Notes: generated by a model from the sequence alone, not told the origin. 64,000 nucleotides of DNA from UBA6623 sp965248235 (GCA_965248235.1 CBDFIU010000005.1:124001-188000), one strand, 5' to 3'; shown: positions 43,086 to 52,756, counted from the first letter of the stretch. A program made the numbers and translations.

Positions 43086-45041
43086 TTGCAACCCCTGTGG
43101 ACACCCGGCAAAGAGGCCGTTGCTCGATCGAACCTGAAGGCATTTCTCGACCAAGTTCGGCAATCGTGGGCCCCTCCCGGGGTCTTCGGAACCGATGATC
43201 TCTATCGCTGGTCGATCGAACGGCCCGAAGAGTTTTGGGCTTCCGTGTGGCGTTTCACGGGCGTCATCGCGGAAGGCGACCCGTCAACCGTCGCCCGTGA
43301 TTTCGACCGCATGCCCGGGGCAAGTTGGTTCCCCAACACGCGGCTCAACTTCGCGGAAAACTTGCTGCGCTTTAGCGACGACCGCGAAGCGTTGGTCTTT
43401 TGGAACGAGCAGGGTCGGCAATGCTCGCTGACCTATGGCGAACTCCGCGATCAAGTCACCCGCTTCGCCGCGGGTCTGCGGGCGGCGGGTGTCGGCCGAG
43501 GGGATCGCGTCGTCGCCTATATGCCGAACCGGCCCGAGACGGTGGTCGCCATGCTGGCGGCGGCGTCGCTCGGCGCGCTTTGGTCCTCGTGCTCGCCGGA
43601 TTTCGGAACGTCGGGGGCGCGCGACCGCTTCGGGCAAATCGAGCCGAAAGTTCTCCTCGCCGCCGACGGCTATTTCTATAACGGAAAAACGTTCGACACG
43701 CTTGACCGGGTTCGGACTCTCCAGGGCGACGTGCCCTCGATCGAGCGGATTGTCGTGGTTCCCTATACGGTCGCGCCGCCGTCGCTCGAAGGGTTGCGGG
43801 ACGCGCAACTCTATGACGACTTCCTTGCCGCCGGCGGAGAAGAGAGCCTCGTATTCGACCGGCTGCCCTTCGATCATCCGCTCTGCATCATGTATTCGTC
43901 GGGAACGACCGGACCGCCGAAGTGCATTGTGCATGGGGCGGGCGGCACGCTGCTGCAGCATCTCAAGGAGTTGATGCTGCACACGGATCTGAAGCGCGAC
44001 GACCGTGTTTTCTACTTCACGACCTGCGGCTGGATGATGTGGAATTGGTTGATATCGAGCTTGGCCGTCGGGGCAACCGTGGTGCTCTACGACGGCTCGC
44101 CGTTTCACCCCGGCCCCGAGCAGCTCTTCGACATGGCCGAGCAGGAGCGCATCACGGTTTTCGGCACCAGTGCGAAGTATTTGGCGGCCGTCGAAAAAGC
44201 GGGCCTCGCCCCGGGGCGGAGCCATGACCTGGGCGCGGTGCGGACCATCATGTCAACCGGGTCACCGTTGGCGGCCGAGGGCTTTGAGTACGTCTATGAA
44301 AAAGTCAAGAGCGACGCGCAATTGGCAGCGATCTCCGGCGGCACGGATCTGATTTCCTGTTTCGCGTTAGGCGACCCCACCGCGCCGGTCTATCGCGGCG
44401 AGTTGCAGACACGCGGCTTGGGCATGAAGGTCGAGGTTTTCGACGACGAGGGGCGGTCGCTTCCGCCCGGCGTAAAAGGTGAGTTGGTCTGCACGGCGGC
44501 GTTTCCTTCGATGCCGGTGGGATTCTGGAATGATCAGGACGGCAAGAAATACCACGCCGCCTATTTCGAGCGCTTCCCCGGCGTATGGCATCACGGCGAT
44601 TACTGCGAGTTGACCGAGCGCGGCGGCATGAAGATCTGGGGGCGATCCGACAGCGTTCTCAACCCGGGCGGCATTCGCATCGGAACGGCGGAGATTTATC
44701 GCGCCGTCGAGAAGTTGCCGGAAGTGCTCGAGGCTCTCGCGGTTGGTCAGGATTGGGACGGCGATTCGCGGGTGGTTTTGTTCGTGAGACTGCGGGAGGA
44801 AGCGGCATTGAGCGAAGACTTAGCGGCGCGGATTCGAGAACAGATTCGCCGTGACTCGAGTCCGCGCCATGTACCGGCGAAAGTGATTCAAGCGCCGGAC
44901 CTGCCGCGAACCCTCAGCGGCAAGCTCGCGGAATTGGCGGTGGGACATACGATCCACGGGCGCGAAGTGAAGAATCGTGATGCGTTGGCTAACCCCGACG
45001 CTCTGGACTATTTTCGGGACTTGCCGGAGTTAGCGTCGTGA
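43086..45041 (+). CDS. Acetoacetyl-CoA synthetase
   Basis: A 651-residue AMP-forming ligase that activates acetoacetate with CoA. The N-terminus MQPLWTPGKEAVARSNLKAF is the family opening and supports TTG 43086, even though no ATG is present. Key motifs are Y270-SSGTTGPPK279, FTTCGWMMWNWL, IMSTGSPLAAEGFEYVY and the Asp/Arg pair in KIWGRSDSVLNPGGIRIG. The catalytic Lys is in DLPRTLSGKLAELAV. Near-full length for the family (about 650). Ketone-body or PHB metabolism is the usual context; no such partner is next to it. A repeat (copy C) follows its stop. Confidence 0.93.
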   Translation: MQPLWTPGKEAVARSNLKAFLDQVRQSWAPPGVFGTDDLYRWSIERPEEFWASVWRFTGVIAEGDPSTVARDFDRMPGASWFPNTRLNFAENLLRFSDDREALVFWNEQGRQCSLTYGELRDQVTRFAAGLRAAGVGRGDRVVAYMPNRPETVVAMLAAASLGALWSSCSPDFGTSGARDRFGQIEPKVLLAADGYFYNGKTFDTLDRVRTLQGDVPSIERIVVVPYTVAPPSLEGLRDAQLYDDFLAAGGEESLVFDRLPFDHPLCIMYSSGTTGPPKCIVHGAGGTLLQHLKELMLHTDLKRDDRVFYFTTCGWMMWNWLISSLAVGATVVLYDGSPFHPGPEQLFDMAEQERITVFGTSAKYLAAVEKAGLAPGRSHDLGAVRTIMSTGSPLAAEGFEYVYEKVKSDAQLAAISGGTDLISCFALGDPTAPVYRGELQTRGLGMKVEVFDDEGRSLPPGVKGELVCTAAFPSMPVGFWNDQDGKKYHAAYFERFPGVWHHGDYCELTERGGMKIWGRSDSVLNPGGIRIGTAEIYRAVEKLPEVLEALAVGQDWDGDSRVVLFVRLREEAALSEDLAARIREQIRRDSSPRHVPAKVIQAPDLPRTLSGKLAELAVGHTIHGREVKNRDALANPDALDYFRDLPELAS

Positions 45042-45083
45042 TCGGATCGCGTTGGAGTGTCGGGGACCGAGCCGCGCACGGTG

Positions 45084-45192
45084 GGGGCTGTGAAAAAATG
45101 GGGGACAGTCCACTTCGCGCCAGGGGACATTGTTGATTTGATGGAACTTATTCGGTCGGCGCTCGGTACAGTCCCCAATTTTTCACAGCCCC
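45084..45192. repeat. 109-bp palindromic repeat, copy C
   Basis: Almost identical to copy A over the arms and core (CGCGCCAGGGGACATTG where A has CGCACCAGGAGAAATTA). It lies between the acetoacetyl-CoA synthetase stop and the maf stop, in a 177-base gap. The 15 bases before it, ACCGAGCCGCGCACG at 45066-45080, also precede copy D, which hints at a larger shared unit. Confidence 0.85.
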
Positions 45193-45218
45193 GTTTGGAA
45201 CGGCGTTGGGTTGAATGT

Positions 45219-45767
45219 CTATCTTGTGAGCGATTGCAGCAACCCGTAGACGCGTGCGATCGGGAGGCCTACGACGTTGAAATAGCAGCCCTCGATGCGC
45301 TCGACGAATTTTGATGCTGAACCTTGGATGCCATAGGCACCGGCTTTGTCCAGCGGTTCGGGGCTGTCGACGTAGGCTTGCAGTTCTCGATCGCTGAGTT
45401 TCTTGAAATCCACGGCGGTCCGCTCGACGAAAGTTCGGCACTGGCCGGCATGCAGAATACAAACGCCGGTGAGAACCTCGTGGGTGCGACCGGAGAGCGA
45501 ACGCAGCATCGACTTCGCTTCGTCCCGATCGGCCGGCTTGCCGAGAAGGCGGCCTTCCACGACGACAACCGTGTCGGCTCCCAAGACGGTTTCCCCGGCC
45601 CGCGCGACGGCCCGCGCTTTGGACTCGGAGAGACGGAGGACATAATCGTTGGCGCTTTCTCCCTCGCGGTGAGATTCGTCCACCTCCGCCGGCCTCGTCT
45701 CGAAGGGGATCGCGGCGTTGCGAAGAATCTCCTGTCGTCGGGGAGAGGCGGAGGCCAAAATCAGCAT
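45219..45767 (-). CDS. maf: Maf-family nucleotide pyrophosphatase
   Basis: A 182-residue Maf/Ham1-fold protein that hydrolyses non-canonical or dTTP/UTP nucleotides. The diagnostic start LILASASPRRQEIL is followed by PAEVDESHR, ESKARAVA, VLGADTVVVVEGRLLGKPAD, LSGRTHEVLTGVCI and AGAYGIQGSASKFVERIEGC, ending VGLPIARVYGLLQ. Length and all motifs are intact. Whether it is the YhdE or YceF subtype cannot be stated. It lies downstream of a membrane protein gene in the same orientation. Confidence 0.95.
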   Translation of the reverse strand: MLILASASPRRQEILRNAAIPFETRPAEVDESHREGESANDYVLRLSESKARAVARAGETVLGADTVVVVEGRLLGKPADRDEAKSMLRSLSGRTHEVLTGVCILHAGQCRTFVERTAVDFKKLSDRELQAYVDSPEPLDKAGAYGIQGSASKFVERIEGCYFNVVGLPIARVYGLLQSLTR

Positions 45768-45926
45768 GCGGGCTAGGCGAAGACAGTCGCGGGCTCCGAG
45801 TCGGGAACGCCCGGAATATCACAATCCGTTGTTGTTGTTAGAGTAGTGAGTCGGCGTGCCGCCGCACAAGCGATTGGCGAGGGCGGTTGCCGTTTTCGGC
45901 GCCGAAGTGACTTCGTGGATGCGAGT

Positions 45927-46661
45927 TTAGCCTTGCTCTTCGGCCGATGCCATCGTGGGTGTGGGGCCCACTGGTTGGCGAATGAAATCGCGGACGCCGC
46001 GGAACCCAAACCACAGAGCCGTCAGCGGAAAGACCACGACGGCAATGAAGTTCGCCGACAGCGACGCCGCCCGAAGCACCGATTCCGATGCGACGCGGGC
46101 TAGGGAAGGGATGATATTGGGCAGACCCAAAGCCGCCGACAAGAACGTCACGCCCACACCCATCGACAACGGAACGCAAGCGATCACGAAAAGAGTTGTC
46201 AGCGGACGGCTTCCCACCGCCCGCCAGCCCTCGGCGCGCAGTCCCCGCACGAACTGTGCCAGGGGAATGTAGCAAAGCGAGAAACAGGCCAGAGCCATCG
46301 CCCCCTGCGACGCGGCCGACGCGGCGAGAAACGCTTCGTTGGCGAAGAAACCGATCGCCCAGCCGAAGTGCCCGCCCATGGCCGGGCTAAATCCCAGCAA
46401 CAGCCAAGGAATCACCAACGCCATGATCGGCAGGCCGTAGATCCAGCCCAAAACGTAGGGGTGCTTGGATGCAATCCCGTGCCGCCGCGGGGCCACCAGC
46501 GCGATATGCAGCAGTACCGGACACAGCGGAATCAACATCGCCGCCAAACCCTCGACCGAAATTTCGCTGATCCGAAGAGCCCCATACCCAAGACAAGTCA
46601 AGTAAAACAAACGGGTTATCGGAACCCAGGGAATCGACCGAAGCTTAGCGGGACTAAACAA
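45927..46661 (-). CDS. Polytopic membrane protein of unknown function
   Basis: A 244-residue protein with six or seven hydrophobic segments: ITRLFYLTCLGYGALRISEI, GLAAMLIPLCPVLLHIALVA, GWIYGLPIMALVIPWLLLGF, AMALACFSLCYIPLAQFVRG, PLTTLFVIACVPLSMGVGVT and SANFIAVVVFPLTALWFGFR. No catalytic or transport motif is recognisable. In the same frame after its TAA stop a 35-codon open stretch continues to 45819; this may be a decayed extension or chance. It is upstream of maf in the same direction. Confidence 0.7.
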   Translation of the reverse strand: MFSPAKLRSIPWVPITRLFYLTCLGYGALRISEISVEGLAAMLIPLCPVLLHIALVAPRRHGIASKHPYVLGWIYGLPIMALVIPWLLLGFSPAMGGHFGWAIGFFANEAFLAASAASQGAMALACFSLCYIPLAQFVRGLRAEGWRAVGSRPLTTLFVIACVPLSMGVGVTFLSAALGLPNIIPSLARVASESVLRAASLSANFIAVVVFPLTALWFGFRGVRDFIRQPVGPTPTMASAEEQG

Positions 46662-47147
46662 ACGCGGATAATCCTTAGTAGTACTAGAAGGACTCTCCCG
46701 TCACGGCGACCAACATCAGGTCCCCGACCTAGTCTTTGGTTGTTGTTCCCTTAGGAGGGGAAATCTCCTCGCGCCGGAACCGGAGCGCAACGAACCCGGC
46801 GCTGCTTGTGCCCCGGAGGCCGACCCGGCGGGTCCGTTGTGAGGGGGGTTGGGATGGTTGCGCGAGGGTTTCACGACCGCTTACCGAGGCAGAACAACAA
46901 GCAACTCGCCGGCGGCGCACTTCTCGACGGAAACACGCAACACACAGAACGCCCGCGGTCACGCCGGGGAGGAGGTTCGGATCCGGGCGACAATCACGAC
47001 GTTCTCGACCCTTATCGGCCGCGAATGGGGAAGGCGCGGAATTTTCTTAGGCGGACGCTTGTCGCGGCGGCCCGGTGTGATGGGAACGATCGGCGTCGGA
47101 ACGGGCGCGGCCGTTCGTGCTACATTTGTTCGTTTCGGGATAGCTTG
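46662..47147. other. Gap between a membrane gene and the glycosylase gene
   Basis: About 490 bases with divergent genes on both sides. It holds only frames without recognisable domains. Small symmetric pieces are present: TAGTACTA (around 46678) and AGGAG...CTCCT (around 46752). Nothing else can be named. Confidence 0.4.
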
Positions 47148-47969
47148 ATGTCGAATCCGATCGCCGACTACCTGCGCTTCTTTCGCGATTTGGGAATCGA
47201 AGATGTGTATTTGCCGCCCGAGGTGCGCCGGGGGTTGCTGCATCCGAAACCGACGACGACGCGCGCGGCGGCCCCGGCGGCGTCCGCCCCCGAGCCGAAG
47301 CAGCCGCGAGGGGCGGCCGCTCCTGCTTCGCCCCTTCCGATGCCGCCGCCGGTTGGGTCCGCGGAAGCGTTTTCGTCCGCGGCCCCCGCCAATCCGCTTG
47401 CCGTGCTCCAGGAGATCGAAGCCGAACTCGTCGGGTGCACGCGCTGCGCGCTGCACGAAGGCCGCAACAAGATCGTTTTCGGGAGCGGAAACCCGCAAGC
47501 CAAGCTGGTTTTCGTGGGCGAAGGGCCGGGCGCCGATGAAGATGCCCAGGGATTGCCCTTTGTCGGCCGCGCCGGGCAACTGTTGACCCAGATGATCAAC
47601 AACACCGCGCAACGCGAGGGGATTCCGATTTCACGCGACGATGTCTACATCTGCAACGTGGTGAAGTGTCGGCCGCCGGGAAACCGCAATCCCGAGCCGG
47701 TCGAAATGAAGACCTGCGGGCCGTTTCTCGAGCGCCAATTGGAAGCGATTCGCCCCAAGGCCATTTGTCTGTTGGGGGGCACGGCCGCGAAATTCGTTCT
47801 CAAGACCACGACCGGCATTACGAAACTACGCGGGGAGTGGACCGAATGGCGCGGCATTCCGGTGATGCCGACCTATCACCCGTCGTTTCTGCTGCGACCG
47901 TACGCGCAAGACCGCAAGCGCGAGGCTTGGCTCGATTTGCGGGCCGTGCTTCACTACGTCTTCGATTGA
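47148..47969 (+). CDS. Uracil-DNA glycosylase, family 4/5 (iron-sulfur)
   Basis: A 273-residue glycosylase. I start it at ATG 47148 (MSNPIADYLRFFRDLGIED), since upstream frame has no support. A Pro/Ala-rich linker of about 70 residues separates a short N-terminal segment from the catalytic domain. The four Fe-S cysteines are C97, C100, C174 and C190 (CTRCALHEGR, VVKCRPPGNRNPEPVEMKTC). Catalytic motifs are FVGEGPGADEDAQGLPFVGR and MPTYHPSFLLR. It excises uracil from DNA. The next gene on this side is IS1595 copy 3. Confidence 0.92.
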   Translation: MSNPIADYLRFFRDLGIEDVYLPPEVRRGLLHPKPTTTRAAAPAASAPEPKQPRGAAAPASPLPMPPPVGSAEAFSSAAPANPLAVLQEIEAELVGCTRCALHEGRNKIVFGSGNPQAKLVFVGEGPGADEDAQGLPFVGRAGQLLTQMINNTAQREGIPISRDDVYICNVVKCRPPGNRNPEPVEMKTCGPFLERQLEAIRPKAICLLGGTAAKFVLKTTTGITKLRGEWTEWRGIPVMPTYHPSFLLRPYAQDRKREAWLDLRAVLHYVFD

Positions 47970-47973
47970 TAGC

Positions 47974-48010
47974 CCGCTTTTCTCATCGCGTGGCGAGGCA
48001 AAGTGCGAGA
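47974..48010. repeat. Unit of the AGCCCGC-TTCTCATCGC repeat family
   Basis: CCGCTTTTCTCATCGCGTGG and the following bases match, in inverted orientation, 19667-19704, with only two substitutions. A relaxed version occurs at 19515. It lies between the glycosylase stop and IS1595 copy 3. Confidence 0.65.
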
Positions 48011-48069
48011 TAGCGCCGACGGCAACTCCAAGAGTGCGATACAGCACGTCGTCTCCCGTTTTCTTCTTT

Positions 48070-49105
48070 GATGGGTATTTACTTGACTCAGGTGACCACA
48101 AGATGTAGGATCGGGGAAATGGAAGATTATCCTCGGAATCTGGCCGAGTTCGAGGCGCGTTTCGCCACCGAGCAGGCCTGTCGAGAGTATCTGTGTCAAC
48201 TCCGCTGGCCGGAGGGTTTTCGTTGTCCGCGATGCGGGCACGACAAAGCGTGGGCGGTGCGGACAGCGCTGCTGGAGTGCGCCGGCTGCGGGCATCAAGC
48301 TTCTCCAACGGCGGGCACAATATTTCAAGACACCCGCCAACCCCTCCAGAGTTGGTTTCGAGCCATGTGGTGGCTCACGAGCCAGAAGAACGGGGCGAGC
48401 GCGCTGGGCTTGCAGCGGGTGTTGGGCCTGGGCAGCTACAAAACGGCCTGGACTTGGTTGCATAAGCTCCGGCGCGCCATGGTGCGGCCCGGACGCGATC
48501 GGCTCAGCGGGCGCGTGGAGGTTGACGAGACTTACTTAGGAGGCTTGGAGGAGGGCGTGCGCGGTCGCCAAACCGACGCTGAGGCGCTGATTGTAGTAGC
48601 GGCCGAGGAAGATGGTGCCGGCATCGGGCGGGTTCGGATACGCACCATTCCCAACGCCTCCGGGGACAGCTTGATGGCCTTCGTCGGCGAGTCGATCGAA
48701 CCCGGCAGCGTGGTCCATACCGACGGTTGGCTGGGATACGAACCGCTCGAAGGCGACGGCTATCGCCACGAGGTGAGCTACCTGGAGGGGCAACCGGCGC
48801 GCGCCTCGAAACTGCTCCCCCGGGTGCACCGCGTGGTGTCGTTAGTGAAGCGCTGGATACTGGGCACGCATCAAGGAGCGGTCAGTCACGAGCATCTCGA
48901 CTCCTACCTCGACGAATTCGCCTTCCGCTTCAACCGCCGCAAGTCCAGAAGTCGAGGCAAGCTCTCTTACCGCCTGGTTCAACAGGCCGTCGCCGTGCCA
49001 CCGGCACCCTACAAATCGCTGGTCGGAGGCACCGCGACACGCGCTACGGACGACCACAACATGTAGGGGCTATTTCCCAATACCTGAGTCAAGTAAATAC
49101 CCATC
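48070..49105 (+). mobile_element. IS1595-family insertion sequence, copy 3
   Basis: 1036 bp in the opposite orientation to copies 1 and 2, with the same terminal repeats and an exact 8-bp target duplication TCTTCTTT (48062-48069 and 49106-49113). This is a clean, probably recent insertion between the glycosylase gene and the TonB-dependent receptor. Confidence 0.96.
48119..49066 (+). CDS. IS1595-family transposase (copy 3)
   Basis: 315 residues from ATG 48119 (MEDYPRNLAEFEARF). The zinc ribbon (CPRCGHDK, CAGCGHQ) and DDE positions (VEVDETYLGG, VVHTDGWLGY) are intact. It differs from copies 1 and 2 in KLSYRLVQQ versus KLFYRLVQQ. Probably active. Confidence 0.96.
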   Translation: MEDYPRNLAEFEARFATEQACREYLCQLRWPEGFRCPRCGHDKAWAVRTALLECAGCGHQASPTAGTIFQDTRQPLQSWFRAMWWLTSQKNGASALGLQRVLGLGSYKTAWTWLHKLRRAMVRPGRDRLSGRVEVDETYLGGLEEGVRGRQTDAEALIVVAAEEDGAGIGRVRIRTIPNASGDSLMAFVGESIEPGSVVHTDGWLGYEPLEGDGYRHEVSYLEGQPARASKLLPRVHRVVSLVKRWILGTHQGAVSHEHLDSYLDEFAFRFNRRKSRSRGKLSYRLVQQAVAVPPAPYKSLVGGTATRATDDHNM

Positions 49106-49281
49106 TCTTCTTTTTTTGGAACAATCCCGGGATTGGGATCGACCAAGGGGCGGACTCCGTGATTTGGTAGGCAACGCCCACAGGACGATGCCGTGAAGCG
49201 GGCCAGCCACGTCTCGCCATATCTTGTTGAAAACAAAACCTTCGGCCGACCGGCAAGCGATCGACGACGATCACCTTTAAC

Positions 49282-49311
49282 TTGATTATTCGGTGGCAAA
49301 CGTTGTATGGT
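49282..49311 (+). promoter_or_regulatory. Candidate sigma-70-like promoter for the TonB-dependent receptor
   Basis: TTGATT (49282-49287), an 18-base spacer and TATGGT (49306-49311) lie about 100 bases upstream of the receptor ATG. It is on the gene side of IS copy 3, so the IS would not remove it. This is a weak pattern match only. Confidence 0.3.
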
Positions 49312-49411
49312 AGTCAACGTGGGGGGCAGGGCGTCGTCGAACGGTCTTGATGACCGCTCGTCTCGCCTCATCGTAAGGCCACCCGTCTCGACTGATTCTT
49401 TTGGAGGATAC

Positions 49412-52400
49412 ATGAAATTCAGAGTTGTGTGCCTAGTCACACTGGTAACGCTGCTTAGCAGTTTTCCGCTTGCCGCCCAGACGTCCTTCGGGACCATTCT
49501 CGGCAACGTCGCGGATGAGAGTGGTGCTGTAGTGCCCGGCGTTGCGGTCACCATCACCAATGAAGGTACGGGCAATGTCCGCACCGTAACGAGTAATGAT
49601 ACCGGCGGCTTCACGGTGCCGTCGCTTCCGCCGTCCGTTTACTCGGTCTCGGCTGAATTGGCCGGCTTCAGCCAAGCGCTGCAAACCGGCGTTCAACTCG
49701 CTGTAAACCAGACGCTGCGCGTCGACCTCACATTGAAGGTCGGTGAAGTAACGGAAATCGTCGAAGTCAGCGCCGCGGCGTTGCAGCTTCAGACGGATAC
49801 TTCGACCGTCGCTTCGACCGTCGACAACGAAAAAGTAGTCGAGCTGCCCCTGAACGGCCGCAGCTTCACGCAGCTCACCATTCTGATGCCGGGCGCGGTT
49901 GCCGGCGCGGGTGCGCTGACAGCGTTCCAAACTTCCGGCACGGCGGTGTCGATCAGCGGTCTTCGCTCCGAAGCCAACAACTACACCCTGGACGGCGTCA
50001 ACAACAACGAGAGTTTCTTCAAGACCTACGGGTTGCAGCCCTCGATCGACGCGATTCAGGAATTCAAGATTCAGACGAACATCACTTCGTCCGAGTTCGG
50101 GACCGCGGCCGGCGCGAACGTCAACATCGTGACCAAGTCCGGTACCAACGAGATCCACGGGTCGGCGTTTGAGTTTCTCCGCAATGACAACCTGGATGCC
50201 GCTGAGTTCTTTTCGAATCGTTCCGGAACGCCCAAGTCCGAGTTCCGGCAAAACCAGTTCGGCGCCACGGTCGGCGGCCCGATCGTCAAGAACAGGACCT
50301 TCTTCTTCTTTATGTATGAAGGTCAGCGCAGGAGCCGTGAATCGACTCTACTGGGCGTCGTGCCCAGCTCGGCGATGTTCGGCGGCGACTTGTCGATGGA
50401 TCACCAGGGCAATCCGGCGGGTGCGATTTTCGATCCGTACACGACGCGTGAACTAGCCGACGGGAGCTTGGCGCGGGACCCGATCCCCAATAACCAAATC
50501 CCTTCCAGCCGGTTTAACCAGTCGACCAAGCAGCTTCAGCAGACCTTGTGGACGTCTCCCAATCTGCCCGGCCAAGCGTTGAACCTGATCAACACCAACG
50601 CAGCGCGGGTTGACAACGATCAGTGGATGGCCAAGGTCGACCACCGCTTTGGCGACAGCAACATTCTCACGGGACGATTTAACTTCAGCGACTCTATAAA
50701 CCCCCGCCCGACGAACCATCTCACGGTGGACAACTTGTTGGTGAACACGTTCACCAATATCATGATCAGCGACACCCACACGTTGAACCCGACGACGATT
50801 CTCGACATGAAGATCTCCTATCACCGCAACAACCTTCAGATCGCCGACAGCGCGCCGGGCGGCAAGGAAGCTATCGCGTCGTTTATTACCGGCAACGGCA
50901 TCCAGGGCATCCCGATCTTGAAGAGCGAAGCCGTGCCGCTGTTTCCGCAGTGGGGCATCTCGGGGTACAACAGCCCCAGCCAGACGGGCTTTCCCTTTCC
51001 CGACGACAGCTATAGCGCCTATGCGAGCATGACCAAGATTGTCGGCAATCACAGCATCAAAGTCGGCTTCGAGTTCAAACACAACCGCAACTTGGACGAC
51101 GGGTTCTTTACCGGGAACATGACCTTCGACAAGCGCCCGACCGAAGATCCTCAGAACGCGGCGGCAACCGGCAATGCCGTTGCCTCCTATCTGTTGGGTC
51201 TGCCGACCGTTGCCTTGCGGAACATCGGCGCCGGCACGACGGCCATCATGCGGAAGGAAGACTACAGTTTCTACTTCCAAGATGACTGGAGGGCCACCCC
51301 GAACCTGACGATCAACCTCGGCCTGCGTTACGACTACATCGAGTGGATGAAACACCGCGATAATCTGCTGGCCTCGATCGATATCGGTACGGGCGAATTT
51401 CTCTGGGATGGGGATAACCCCATCACGGGTGAAGGCCCGAACGTGCGGCGTGGAATCATTGAGCCCGACCACAACAACTTCGCTCCCCGGATCGGCCTGG
51501 CGTATCGTCTCGGTGACAAGTCGACCATTCGCGCCGGCTACGGCGTTTTCTACATGTCCAACTACCTCTGGGAGGCTCAGGGCGTGCGAGGGAACTGGCC
51601 GTTCGCCATTAGTGAAAACTTCGGGAACATCAATGACCGCTTCCCGGTCCACACCGTCGAGAATGCGTTTACGCCTGATCTGGACGTCCAGTTCGGCTCT
51701 CCTATCGCGCCCAATGCCCAACACATTGTCCCGCGCCACAACCGTACCAGTTACACGCAGCAGTGGAACTTGCACGTGCAGCGGCAGCTGACGGAGGAGT
51801 TGATGGTCGAACTCGGCTATGTGGGCACGAGAGGTCTGAAGCTTTCGACCTTCTCGAACGTCAATACGGCCCTTCCGGGCCCCGGCGAAGTTCAGCCGCG
51901 CCGTCCGTTCCCGCAATATGGGCCTTTGAGCGAAATGGGGAACCAGTCCTCTTCGATCTATCACGGGCTGCAGTTCAAGATCGAGAAGCGCTTCTCCGAC
52001 GGATTGTCCTTCCGCGCCAATTATGCCTGGGGGAAGACGATCGACGTCCTTGGGGCCGGTTTCTCGGCCAGCCAGACAGCTCAAAACCCGCACAATATTC
52101 TGGGTGACCGGGCATTGTCGGATCTCCACCGTGCCCATACCTTCACATTCGATTACGTTTGGCAGATTCCCTTCGGAAGAGGGAAGGCCTACGGCTCCGG
52201 CATGAACAAGGCCGCGGACGCAATCCTCGGCGGCTGGCAGCTGACCGGAATCATGGTGGCCAACAGCGGCCCCGCGTTCAACACGACCGTTCCGCGCGAC
52301 ATCGCGAACATCGGCGGGCGTGTCGGCGCCGAGAGACCGAACATCATTGGGGACCCGTTCTCGGGCGTTCGTGGAGGACCGGAACAGTACATCAATCTGG

Positions 52401-52687
52401 CGGCGTTCGGCGAGCCCGATCCCTTTACCTTCGGCACCTTGGGCCGTAACGCTCTACTCGCTTCGGGCCTGTTCCAGTTCGACATCGGGTTGTTTAAGAA
52501 CTTCAAGGTCACCGAGCGCATCGGCGTTCAGTTCCGTGCGGAGTTTTTCAACGCGTTCAACAACGTGAACTTCGGGAAACCGAATTCAAACTTTGACGCC
52601 GGACCGGGCGTCTTCGGCTCGATCGGCGGATTGGCCGCGGGACAGTCCGCGCGCCAGATCCAGTTCGGGTTGAAGATCCTGTTCTAA
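49412..52687 (+). CDS. TonB-dependent receptor, Oar-like, with carboxypeptidase-regulatory domain
   Basis: A 1091-residue outer-membrane protein. ATG 49412 follows GGAGG and gives a signal peptide (VVCLVTLVTLLSSFPLAAQ). Residues about 22-105 are a carboxypeptidase-regulatory/Ig-like fold (GTILGNVADESGAVVPGVAV). The plug contains NEKVVELPLNGRSFTQLTIL and SGLRSEANNYTLDGVNNNES. The rest is the 22-strand barrel, ending VQFRAEFFNAFNNVNFGKPN and GLKILF, with the terminal Phe. This Oar-like type is amplified in Acidobacteriota and thought to import or process polymers and peptides; the ligand is unknown. A strong terminator follows its stop. Confidence 0.92.
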   Translation: MKFRVVCLVTLVTLLSSFPLAAQTSFGTILGNVADESGAVVPGVAVTITNEGTGNVRTVTSNDTGGFTVPSLPPSVYSVSAELAGFSQALQTGVQLAVNQTLRVDLTLKVGEVTEIVEVSAAALQLQTDTSTVASTVDNEKVVELPLNGRSFTQLTILMPGAVAGAGALTAFQTSGTAVSISGLRSEANNYTLDGVNNNESFFKTYGLQPSIDAIQEFKIQTNITSSEFGTAAGANVNIVTKSGTNEIHGSAFEFLRNDNLDAAEFFSNRSGTPKSEFRQNQFGATVGGPIVKNRTFFFFMYEGQRRSRESTLLGVVPSSAMFGGDLSMDHQGNPAGAIFDPYTTRELADGSLARDPIPNNQIPSSRFNQSTKQLQQTLWTSPNLPGQALNLINTNAARVDNDQWMAKVDHRFGDSNILTGRFNFSDSINPRPTNHLTVDNLLVNTFTNIMISDTHTLNPTTILDMKISYHRNNLQIADSAPGGKEAIASFITGNGIQGIPILKSEAVPLFPQWGISGYNSPSQTGFPFPDDSYSAYASMTKIVGNHSIKVGFEFKHNRNLDDGFFTGNMTFDKRPTEDPQNAAATGNAVASYLLGLPTVALRNIGAGTTAIMRKEDYSFYFQDDWRATPNLTINLGLRYDYIEWMKHRDNLLASIDIGTGEFLWDGDNPITGEGPNVRRGIIEPDHNNFAPRIGLAYRLGDKSTIRAGYGVFYMSNYLWEAQGVRGNWPFAISENFGNINDRFPVHTVENAFTPDLDVQFGSPIAPNAQHIVPRHNRTSYTQQWNLHVQRQLTEELMVELGYVGTRGLKLSTFSNVNTALPGPGEVQPRRPFPQYGPLSEMGNQSSSIYHGLQFKIEKRFSDGLSFRANYAWGKTIDVLGAGFSASQTAQNPHNILGDRALSDLHRAHTFTFDYVWQIPFGRGKAYGSGMNKAADAILGGWQLTGIMVANSGPAFNTTVPRDIANIGGRVGAERPNIIGDPFSGVRGGPEQYINLAAFGEPDPFTFGTLGRNALLASGLFQFDIGLFKNFKVTERIGVQFRAEFFNAFNNVNFGKPNSNFDAGPGVFGSIGGLAAGQSARQIQFGLKILF

Positions 52688-52708
52688 CGTTTCCACTGTT
52701 TGTAGAGC

Positions 52709-52746
52709 AAAGCCCTCGCCGCGTTGCGGCGGGGGCTTTTGTTTTT
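52709..52746 (+). terminator. Rho-independent terminator of the TonB-dependent receptor
   Basis: AGCCCTCGCCGC-GTT-GCGGCGGGGGCT forms a long GC stem and is followed by TTTTGTTTTT. It begins about 22 bases after the receptor stop. It is the clearest intrinsic terminator in the window. Confidence 0.85.
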
Positions 52747-52756
52747 CATGGGCACA

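Noticed and set aside
50453..52138. A 561-codon minus-strand frame inside the TonB-dependent receptor
   Set aside because: Antisense shadow of a strongly conserved gene, with no domain and no ribosome site.
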